This document shows, in pieces, positions 57,202 to 64,000 of a stretch of 64,000 nt of DNA (the stretch's first letter is position 1; each line of letters opens with the position of its first letter). Below the pieces are notes generated by a model. It made no database searches, was not told the DNA's origin, and worked only from the letters and a program-made list of their open reading frames with translations. This stretch comes from Bacteroidales bacterium. GTDB lineage: Bacteria > Bacteroidota > Bacteroidia > Bacteroidales > F082. Position numbers and translations under genes: made by a program. The stretch spans positions 1-64,000 of the forward strand of contig JAFYHS010000024.1 of NCBI GenBank assembly GCA_017539045.1, read 5' to 3'.

Positions 57202-57936
57202 TTAAAGACCTCGTTGTTTCTTGATGGTCTCGTAAGCTGCGTTGATTTCTTGGAACTTCTTTTCGGCAGCCTGCCGCACCTCGTCGCCGAGGTTACTCAC
57301 CAAGTCGGGATGGTTTTTCTTGGCCATCTCGCGGTAGGCCCGCTTCACCTCCTCGTCGGAGGCCGAAGGATCGACACCAAGGATCTTGTAAGCGCTGTTG
57401 GTCTCCTTGATGAACATGGCCTTTACCGACTGGAAATCGCTGTTGGTGATGCCCATATAGTCAGAGATGGTGTTGATGACACCCAGTTCCTCTTGCGAAA
57501 TCGCACCGTCAGCATTGGCGATGCCAAACAGATAATGCAACAACTGCAGACGCGAGGAATAGTCCATGTAACGCCCCACCTGCTGGCTGACTTCATAGAG
57601 GTTATATTCCTTTTCAAGGATCTCGCGCAACATCTTGATGTAGTTCTCGGCACGCTCCTGACCGAAGTTCTGAAGGAAGAAACGCTTCACGTAGTCGAGT
57701 TCGGAACGTTTCACGTTGCCATCGGCTTTCATCACCGCAGCCGAAAGCACCAACAAGGTCACGTTGAAGTCACGTTTCTCTTCCGTATTGCCGAAGGTGT
57801 CCTCCACCTCCGATCGTATGATACGTGGCCTGTTGCTGGAGAACAACCCTCCAATGGCATAGCCGATGATGGCTCCCAAAGGGCCACCAAACGACCATCC
57901 TAAACCGGCCAAAACCAATCTCAAAAAAAAGCCCAT
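57202..57936 (-). CDS. TerB-J-domain (DjlA-like) co-chaperone
   Basis: 244-residue protein. An N-terminal Gly-rich hydrophobic segment (about 4-30) is followed by a TerB-like helical domain (about 55-165: [38 protein letters not shown]) and a C-terminal J domain with H209-P-D in KKNHPDLVS. This is the DjlA layout; the J domain stimulates DnaK, and the rest localises it to the membrane. Start at 57936 follows a -7 box at 57963-57970. It is located between the two gingipain-like genes without an obvious functional link. Confidence 0.9.
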   Translation of the reverse strand: MGFFLRLVLAGLGWSFGGPLGAIIGYAIGGLFSSNRPRIIRSEVEDTFGNTEEKRDFNVTLLVLSAAVMKADGNVKRSELDYVKRFFLQNFGQERAENYIKMLREILEKEYNLYEVSQQVGRYMDYSSRLQLLHYLFGIANADGAISQEELGVINTISDYMGITNSDFQSVKAMFIKETNSAYKILGVDPSASDEEVKRAYREMAKKNHPDLVSNLGDEVRQAAEKKFQEINAAYETIKKQRGL

Positions 57937-57962
57937 CGTAGTCTAGAATTTGTTTAGAGGCG

Positions 57963-57970
57963 CAAAAGTA
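57963..57970 (-). promoter_or_regulatory. -7 promoter box of the DjlA-like gene
   Basis: The minus strand reads TACTTTTG followed by CGCC, 26 bp before the ATG. Confidence 0.7.
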
Positions 57971-58056
57971 CACAAATCTTGGATTTCTGGTAGTCAAATC
58001 CGCTGATTTGGAGCAGAATTAATTTCATACCATATATAAAATAAGAGAAAAAATTG

Positions 58057-58064
58057 TACTTTTG
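58057..58064 (+). promoter_or_regulatory. -7 promoter box of the second gingipain-like gene
   Basis: TACTTTTG followed by CCACC; leader of about 55 nt, like that of copy 1. Confidence 0.7.
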
Positions 58065-58122
58065 CCACCTATTTAAAGTCAACAATTAATTAATAACCAA
58101 ATAATCAAACTCACTCATCAAC

Positions 58123-61100
58123 ATGAAAAAAGTTGTATTTACACTTGCTCTTGTGGCTATGTCACTCATGACCATGGCCCAGAAGTGGGTCGGCATCGAT
58201 GGCAATACGCCCGCCGCTCCACAGGTCAAGTTGGTTTCGAGCAGCGAGCAACAAGTCGTTGTCGACTTCTCGCTGAGCGGTTTCAACATGACGAAAGTGA
58301 GCACGCCTAACGGCATCCAGCAGGTCATCTCAGTCCCTAAGATGGCCACGATGCTCGAAGCTGGTGCTCCAGATCTCCCCCAATTCCCTGTTCCTGCCAT
58401 CATCGGCGACATGGCCGAGATGGAGGTCAGTGTGATCAAGAGCGCTTTCATCGATTATGAAAACGTCGAGGTCGCTCCTTCCAAAGGCAACTTCAGCCGT
58501 CAGATCGACCCCGAAAGCGTGCCCTACACCTATGGTGAGATGTACAACCAGAATGCTTTCTATCCGGCTGCCCAAGCCCATCTTGAAATGCCTTACATCA
58601 TTCGTGACTTCCGTGGTCAGAACATCATGGTGACGCCCTTCAACTACAATCCTGTGACGAAAACCCTGCGCGTCTATCATCAGTTGACCTTGGCCATGAA
58701 CAAGGTGAGCGACAATGGAGTCAATCAAAAGTCAGCCCGCAAAGCTTCCGCTAAGGTTTCTCCCGAAATGAAGGCTACCTACGATCGTCGTTTCATCAAC
58801 TACAAGGAAAACAATGCCAAATACAATTTCGTGGAAGACCGTGGCGAAATGTTAATCATTTGCGCCGACCAGTTCATGCCTGGCATGGAGGAGTTCATCG
58901 CTTGGAAGAACCAATCAGGCCGTCCCACCACCATGGTCAGCGTGAGCGAAGCCGGTGGTAACAGCGACACGCAAATCAAGAGCTACATCAACGACATCTA
59001 CACCAACCCTGAGCGCAACCTTGTTTTTGTCCTGTTCGTTGGTGACTATGAGCACATCACACCTCATGCTGTTGGTGGCGAACGTTCCGACACTTGGTTC
59101 GGTCAGTTGGAAGGCAACGACCGCTACGAAGAAGTCTTTATTGGTCGTTTCTCAGTGCAAACCGATGAACATGTGGCCAATCAGGTGAACAAGGTGTTGT
59201 ACTACGAACGCGATATGCCAGAAGGCCTCACTTGGGTCAATAAGGGCTTGGGTATCGGTGCCATCGGTGCTGGTAGCGGCCACTATGGTGAAGACGACTA
59301 TCAACACATCGACCTCATCCGCGACACCCTGGAGCACTACACCTACGAGCATGTCACCGAACTGCACGGTGGCGGTGGCGGTGCCAGCCAAAGCTCCATC
59401 AGCAACGCCATCAACGAGGGTGTGAGCATCATCAACTACTGCAACCACGGTTCCGAAACCAGCTGGGGTGTGGCCAACTACAGCAATAGCAATGTCAACG
59501 CCCTGGTCAACGATAATATGTTGCCCATCAACTGGTCCGTGGCATGTCTGACGGGTAGATTCAACTATGGCGGTGCCAACGGTGCCTGCTTTGCCGAGGC
59601 ATGGATGCGTGCCACCAACAACTCGACAGGTGCTCCCACTGGTGCCATCGGTGGCATGTTCTCTTGGATGAGCCAGCCTTGGATTCCGCCCATGTACGGT
59701 CAAGACGAAATGGTAGACATCCTTTGCGAATGGCGTAGCGTTGACAAGTTCAACCACACCTTCGGTGCTGCTTCCGTGAATGGCAACATGTATGTTTTGG
59801 ATATGTCAGGCAGCCAAGGCTATGATACCCACGACACTTGGATCCTCTTTGGTGACCCCAGCATGATGGTCCGTACCGACAACCCCGTCAGCATGAACCT
59901 CAGCATAAATCCCGCCGCTTTGATGCTCGGCATGAGCGAACTTGAAATCAATGCCGAAAACACCGCCTATGGCATCGCCACCCTGATGATGGACGGTGAG
60001 ATCATCGCCACTGCCGACATCCACGACGGTGTCGCCACCATGAACTTCTCACCCCTGTCGAACGTTGGCATTGCCACCTTGACGGTGATGGGCTACAACA
60101 AGGTGACTGAGGTCCTCCCCATCGAGATCCTTCCTGCCGAAGGAGCCTACCTCACCATCGACGGCTACACACCCAACTTCGCCCCTGTCAATGTGGAGAC
60201 GAGCCTCTCCATCAGCTTCAAGAATGTGGGCGTCGATCCGACTGGCGACGTCACCAACATCACCCTGAGCTGCGCTGACGACCGTTTGAATATCACCAAC
60301 AACACCGCCACGTTGAGCGTGATGGAAGCTCAAGAAGTCTACACCCTGCAAGACGCTTTCAGTTTCATCGTCGCTGAAGGTGTTGAAGACGGCACCCGTT
60401 TCCAAGTCGACATCACCATGGAGTGTGGCGCCAACACTTGGAACGGCAAGCTGTTCATCACCGCTGGTCAAGCCATCCTCGACTTCGGTGGCGCCGACTG
60501 GGCCGGCAGCTATGTGCCTGGTGAAGAACTGACCGTTGTCGCCAAGTTCCAGAACATCGGTCACTATATGGCTACCAATGCCTTCGCCACCATCAGCTGC
60601 GAGAGCGAATACGTCACCATCCTCAACGAGAGCGTTGAGTTCGGCACCATCGACCCCGATGGCACCGCCACTTGCGTCTTCAACCTGGCCATTGACGAAA
60701 GCTGCCCTGAGACTGAGCAGATTCCCGTCACCTTCAACATGCAAGCTGAAGGCGGCCTGACGGCTGAAGGTAGCCTCGTTTTGAAGAACACCTGCAACGT
60801 GATCTTCGATCTCGTCGACAGCTATGGCGACGGCTGGAACGGCAACCAACTGGTGGTCTCCTTCAGCGATGGCACTCCCACGCAGAACTTGACCATTAGC
60901 GACGGATCTACGGCAACCTATACCCTTGAAATCGGCCGTGGCGTGCATGTCACCCTGAGCTGGATCAACGGTAGCTATTCCTACGAATGCTCCTTCACAG
61001 TGAAGTACGAAGACGGCACTCAAATCTATTCGGGCGGCGCTGGCGTGAACTTCGAGTTCGACTGCGACTGCGCTGGTGGTTCGCACTTCGACACCTACGC

Positions 61101-61578
61101 TCCTGTTGAGAACCTCGACGCCGAACTCGAGATCGGCCTCGTCATCCTGACTTGGGATGCTCCTGAAGGCGCTCTCAACTACACCGTCTTCCGTAACGGC
61201 GTCGAAATCGGCCAGACTGAAGAGCCCACCTACACCGACAACGTGTACTCCGAGATCCACTTCACCTACTGCGTCGTTGCCAACTACGAAAGCGGCAGCT
61301 CACTGCCTGAATGCATCGACGTGAAGGCTGAAATGAGCGTCAACGAAGACGAAGCCGGATTCACCATCTACCCCAACCCCGTCAACAATATGCTTTACAT
61401 CAACGGCGGCAACGCCCAGTACAGCTATGTGATGTACAATGGCATGGGTCAAGTGGTGGCCAGCGGCAAAGCCCAAGGCACTGAACAAATCAATGTCAAC
61501 AATATGGCTCAAGGCGTGTACTTCCTCCGCCTCACCACAGGCACGCAGGTTCGTCTTGAAAAGGTTGTCGTGAAATAA
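58123..61578 (+). CDS. gingipain-like (C25) cysteine protease with T9SS tail, copy 2
   Basis: 1151-residue secreted protease, paralogue of copy 1. Signal peptide MKKVVFTLALVAMSLMTMA; His442 (NYCNHGSETSWG) and Cys475 (VACLTGRFN), also 33 residues apart; the repeat region, the DSYGDGWNGN domain and the Por tail (IYPNPVNNMLYING to VRLEKVVVK) align with copy 1. The catalytic regions differ strongly between copies, but the block at 60804-61079 is almost identical to 56366-56650, including silent sites. Copy 2 keeps the commoner VAC context of the nucleophile; copy 1 has NCC. Confidence 0.93.
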   Translation: MKKVVFTLALVAMSLMTMAQKWVGIDGNTPAAPQVKLVSSSEQQVVVDFSLSGFNMTKVSTPNGIQQVISVPKMATMLEAGAPDLPQFPVPAIIGDMAEMEVSVIKSAFIDYENVEVAPSKGNFSRQIDPESVPYTYGEMYNQNAFYPAAQAHLEMPYIIRDFRGQNIMVTPFNYNPVTKTLRVYHQLTLAMNKVSDNGVNQKSARKASAKVSPEMKATYDRRFINYKENNAKYNFVEDRGEMLIICADQFMPGMEEFIAWKNQSGRPTTMVSVSEAGGNSDTQIKSYINDIYTNPERNLVFVLFVGDYEHITPHAVGGERSDTWFGQLEGNDRYEEVFIGRFSVQTDEHVANQVNKVLYYERDMPEGLTWVNKGLGIGAIGAGSGHYGEDDYQHIDLIRDTLEHYTYEHVTELHGGGGGASQSSISNAINEGVSIINYCNHGSETSWGVANYSNSNVNALVNDNMLPINWSVACLTGRFNYGGANGACFAEAWMRATNNSTGAPTGAIGGMFSWMSQPWIPPMYGQDEMVDILCEWRSVDKFNHTFGAASVNGNMYVLDMSGSQGYDTHDTWILFGDPSMMVRTDNPVSMNLSINPAALMLGMSELEINAENTAYGIATLMMDGEIIATADIHDGVATMNFSPLSNVGIATLTVMGYNKVTEVLPIEILPAEGAYLTIDGYTPNFAPVNVETSLSISFKNVGVDPTGDVTNITLSCADDRLNITNNTATLSVMEAQEVYTLQDAFSFIVAEGVEDGTRFQVDITMECGANTWNGKLFITAGQAILDFGGADWAGSYVPGEELTVVAKFQNIGHYMATNAFATISCESEYVTILNESVEFGTIDPDGTATCVFNLAIDESCPETEQIPVTFNMQAEGGLTAEGSLVLKNTCNVIFDLVDSYGDGWNGNQLVVSFSDGTPTQNLTISDGSTATYTLEIGRGVHVTLSWINGSYSYECSFTVKYEDGTQIYSGGAGVNFEFDCDCAGGSHFDTYAPVENLDAELEIGLVILTWDAPEGALNYTVFRNGVEIGQTEEPTYTDNVYSEIHFTYCVVANYESGSSLPECIDVKAEMSVNEDEAGFTIYPNPVNNMLYINGGNAQYSYVMYNGMGQVVASGKAQGTEQINVNNMAQGVYFLRLTTGTQVRLEKVVVK

Positions 61579-61595
61579 GCCGACAACCATGCATC

Positions 61596-61632
61596 AAAAA
61601 AGGAGGTTGCCTTAGGGCAGCCTCCTTTTTTT
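61596..61632. terminator. bidirectional intrinsic terminator
   Basis: AGGAGGTTGCC and GGCAGCCTCCT (one mismatch) with A- and T-runs on either side; separates copy 2 of the protease from the convergent DUF4249 gene. Confidence 0.85.
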
Positions 61633-62527
61633 AATCCTCAAACACCGTCTCGACGGAAACCACCGAAGCGGTGAAGAACCATCCTACGCCTGCACCTTCT
61701 GGCTGTATGTTGGTGCTCACATTGGCTGGCGCACCTAGCATGGGATTACTGCCCGTCGACATGATCAAGGTATAGAAATACATCATGTAATCCAATGGGA
61801 TGCTGTAAAGGTCGGCACGGATACGGTCGCCACTCTTCAGCTTCGACTTACGGAAATAACCAATGGGAATCTCCTTGTTCTCCTGCAACATCTCGGGACC
61901 ATTGATATAATACCCAGCATAACCGCCAACAGGGATGATCATGCGCATATTCAGGCTATCGGTCTTCAAGGTGTCGTTTTTCGAAATCATCGGCATGTAG
62001 ATGATCGTCGGATCAGGAAGACTCTGGAAATGGGGATAGAGCCACTCGATGGTATCGCCAAAAAACACGGAGATGACAGAATCATTGTCCGCATTATAAG
62101 GTTTGATGACCAGGCTGTCGACAGTTTCCACATTGTTGGCCATATAACTCTCGGCATACAGCCGCAAAAACCCGTCTTCCTCTTGCTCATCTGGTATTTC
62201 GGCACAGAAACGGTACATCCTGTTTTTCACGCCCGCAATAGAATCAGTAAAATAATGTCCTGGAGCGTCTTCCGCCTCATAATAATATATGGTGTCGACA
62301 CCATCCGTCACATACACCGTAGCGCCACTCACCATCTTGATTTCGTCGTGGTTATAGAAATCGGAGGTATAACTCAAAATGGTCTCATGGCATTTCAATT
62401 CATCGGTAAACGAGGCCTCTACGCCAATCATTTGCTCGCCCTCCTCAACATCGATGACGATGTCTTCGGTACAAGCCACAATAGGTGTCAGCAACAAGAA
62501 AGCCCATATCTTATAGAATCTTTTCAT
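61631..62527 (-). CDS. DUF4249 family lipoprotein
   Basis: 298-residue lipoprotein: MKRFYKIWAFLLLTPIVAC gives Cys19. CTEDIVIDVEEGEQMIGVEASFTDE is the usual DUF4249 opening, and ...VVSVETVFED closes it near the regular family length. The family sits beside TonB-dependent receptors, as here (5 bp gap), and is thought to be a surface-exposed partner; the ligand is unknown. It is downstream of the receptor, so the two form one unit. Confidence 0.9.
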   Translation of the reverse strand: MKRFYKIWAFLLLTPIVACTEDIVIDVEEGEQMIGVEASFTDELKCHETILSYTSDFYNHDEIKMVSGATVYVTDGVDTIYYYEAEDAPGHYFTDSIAGVKNRMYRFCAEIPDEQEEDGFLRLYAESYMANNVETVDSLVIKPYNADNDSVISVFFGDTIEWLYPHFQSLPDPTIIYMPMISKNDTLKTDSLNMRMIIPVGGYAGYYINGPEMLQENKEIPIGYFRKSKLKSGDRIRADLYSIPLDYMMYFYTLIMSTGSNPMLGAPANVSTNIQPEGAGVGWFFTASVVSVETVFED

Positions 62528-62532
62528 AGCGT

Positions 62533-64000
62533 TCAGAATTTGAAGTTATATGAAATAGACGGCACAGCCGAGAACAGATACATGTTTTTGGTCTCAATGT
62601 TACCGTCTTTACCTTGCTCGAAGGTAACCGCCCATGTGTTGTGACGGGCATAGGCGTTATAGACCGACACATTGAGCTCATGTTCCCAGCGTCTCTTCTT
62701 CTTCAGGTCGCCCAACTTACAGGTAAACGACAAGTCAAGGCGGTGGTAGTCAGGATAACGGCTCTCGTTACGCTTGCCGTTGTAGACAGCGTAGGTCACG
62801 CCGTTGATGGTATACTGTCCATAGGGGAAAGTCACTGGCTGACCTGTGTTATAGATCCAGTTGGCCGCAAGGCTGATGCGGGGCGACACGTCATAGTTGG
62901 CCACCAGCACCAGGTTGTGAGGACGGTCGTAAGGCGAGCGGTATTCCTTGCCTTGACTGATGCCTTCGATGGTTCGGAATGAACGGGAATAGGTATAGGA
63001 GATCCATCCCGTGAACTTGCCCACATTTTTCCTCACCAAAAACTCAGCGCCGTAAGACCTGCCCTTGCCTACACGCAGCTCTCCGTCAATCAGCAGATAG
63101 CCGTAGGTAATGGCATTGTCCTTAAAGTCGATGACATTCTTCATGTCCTTATAGTACAGCTCAACGGAGGTCTCGATGGCGTCGTCATTGAAGTTACGGA
63201 AATAGCCGACGGCAAACTGGTCGCATTTCTGAGGCTTCACGTTAGGACTGGTCGGGAACCACACGTCGAAGGGCAAGCCACCCGTAGCGGCCGAGGCCAC
63301 CTGTGCATACTGGGCTGTGCGCGAATAGGAGGCCTTTACCGACGACTGCTCATCGATACGATACATGGCGGCCACACGCGGCTCGGGGTTGATGGAAGTG
63401 TTGAAGACCTCACCCGCACCATAATGCAGGGTGTCGGTCACCGTATAAAACAAATTGTCGAAGACATACAAATCCTCTTGTCCGATGTTTTGGAAGCACG
63501 ACAGTCTCAAGCCTGCTCGGAAGGAGAGCCGTGGCGTAGGCGTATAGTCATGCGTGATATAGAGGGCGTGTTCCAAACCCTTGCGTGCCACCGCCTCCGA
63601 CTGGTCCACCTGCAGATACTGCGACAAGGCACCGCCACGGTCGTCGATCTCACCTTGCAGATACGACTGATAGCCCGTGGTCAGACCCATTTTCGTGACA
63701 TGTTCATCGTTCCAATGCATGGCCAGATCATAAGAGAGGCTGGCAGCATCAGTGCCCGCCTTGATGGAGAAGTCGTAAGGGCTGTAATCGATGTCGATGC
63801 TATAGCGGTAGCGTGAGCCAATCAAGGCAAGGTTGGAGGTAAGGCGGTCAGAGAAGATATGGCTCCAACGCAATGTGGCGCTGCTGTTGCCATAGCCCAG
63901 ACCAATCATTTTCTGCATGTTAAACTCGTCGTGCCCATGATAAACGGAGGCGAAAATTCTGTTTTTCCCATCGATGGCATGCGTCACCTTGGCGTTGAGA
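62533..64000 (-). CDS. TonB-dependent receptor, C-terminal part, cut by window edge
   Basis: The last 488 residues of an outer-membrane TonB-dependent receptor barrel; the plug domain and N-terminus lie beyond 64000, with no start codon required inside the window. Alternating barrel strands such as ASVYHGHDEFNMQKM, YRYSIDIDYSPYDFSI and HELNVSVYNAYARHNTW, a terminal YNFKF with C-terminal Phe, and YSRSFRTIEGISQGKEYRSPYDRPHNL are typical. Substrate unknown; the DUF4249 partner suggests a SusCD-like but non-glycan system. Translation starts outside this window. Confidence 0.9.
   Translation of the reverse strand, partial: LNAKVTHAIDGKNRIFASVYHGHDEFNMQKMIGLGYGNSSATLRWSHIFSDRLTSNLALIGSRYRYSIDIDYSPYDFSIKAGTDAASLSYDLAMHWNDEHVTKMGLTTGYQSYLQGEIDDRGGALSQYLQVDQSEAVARKGLEHALYITHDYTPTPRLSFRAGLRLSCFQNIGQEDLYVFDNLFYTVTDTLHYGAGEVFNTSINPEPRVAAMYRIDEQSSVKASYSRTAQYAQVASAATGGLPFDVWFPTSPNVKPQKCDQFAVGYFRNFNDDAIETSVELYYKDMKNVIDFKDNAITYGYLLIDGELRVGKGRSYGAEFLVRKNVGKFTGWISYTYSRSFRTIEGISQGKEYRSPYDRPHNLVLVANYDVSPRISLAANWIYNTGQPVTFPYGQYTINGVTYAVYNGKRNESRYPDYHRLDLSFTCKLGDLKKKRRWEHELNVSVYNAYARHNTWAVTFEQGKDGNIETKNMYLFSAVPSISYNFKF

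Noticed and set aside
60049-61260. Long antisense frame opposite the second gingipain-like gene
   Set aside because: Same codon-use artefact; the plus-strand protease with its tail is clear.

Overview
The window is about 64 kb of a Bacteroidales genome. The evidence is consistent: promoters carry the Bacteroidetes -7 box TAnnTTTG with no Shine-Dalgarno rule, two gingipain-like proteases and a third secreted protein end in type IX secretion (Por/T9SS) tails, and there are a TonB-dependent receptor with a DUF4249 lipoprotein, a glycine-lipid type acyltransferase pair and many lipoproteins with Ser/Gly-Cys lipoboxes. Most of the window is moderately GC-rich; 2.1-5.0 kb and the small cassette at 50.8-51.26 kb are clearly AT-richer. 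I see no rRNA, tRNA, CRISPR array, transposase or phage structural gene.

Layout. 0-2.1 kb: an SDR oxidoreductase cut by the left edge, the tRNA t6A dehydratase TcdA and a CAT-type acetyltransferase. 2.1-16 kb: an accessory stretch with an AT-rich membrane-anchored nuclease-like protein, a phospholipase-D-like protein, orphan membrane proteins, an ADP-ribosylglycohydrolase operon, an ORF6N/PLD-like fusion, a lipoprotein glutathione peroxidase, a CatB/Vat-type acetyltransferase and two flavodoxin-fold reductases. 16-19.6 kb: a NifX-like protein, a C_GCAxxG_C_C protein, the putative glycine-lipid acyltransferases and a flavodoxin lipoprotein. 19.6-30.2 kb: a redox, iron and heme region with a RIC-type hemerythrin protein and an orphan LuxR regulator, a MetA-like outer-membrane protein, nitroreductase, OhrR, a ferritin-like protein, a second glutathione peroxidase, a porin-imelysin-diheme oxidoreductase operon and a compact CcsBA cytochrome c synthase. 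30.2-37.7 kb: rnpB, prmC, a DMT transporter, an IMPACT/YigZ protein, dnaA, a tetrapyrrole-methylase-like enzyme and queF-queC-queD-queE. 37.7-44 kb: two tandem POT transporters and valS. 44-64 kb: surface and secreted proteins, SlyD, a VWA membrane protein, an LPS-type glycosyltransferase, a mobile-looking four-helix-bundle cassette, a TsaC/Sua5 protein, an S41 protease, two gingipain-like T9SS proteases flanking a TerB-J-domain protein, and a DUF4249/TonB receptor pair cut by the right edge.

How the parts connect. The strongest system-level signal is one 20-bp palindrome (AATCCCCA-N4-TGGGGATT and variants) at three loci: between the RIC gene and the MetA-like gene, upstream of the porin-imelysin-diheme oxidoreductase operon, and upstream of ccsBA. 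Each copy is centred 38.5-39.5 bp before the last G of a degraded -7 box, the geometry of class II activation by a Crp/Fnr-type factor. It would link making c-type cytochromes (CcsBA), a c-type diheme protein that needs them, imelysin/porin metal handling and possibly a short RNA under one regulator. A separate perfect palindrome between nitroreductase and ohrR looks like the OhrR operator and would tie peroxide sensing to the ferritin-like protein and glutathione peroxidase downstream. A second theme is small repeat units: inverted arrays of GACTNCGR octamers around a four-helix-bundle gene, inverted arrays of CAAAACNNN nonamers around a hairpin core in the que operon, dispersed GTAGAGACG palindromes, and AATTATCAATT pairs inside operons.
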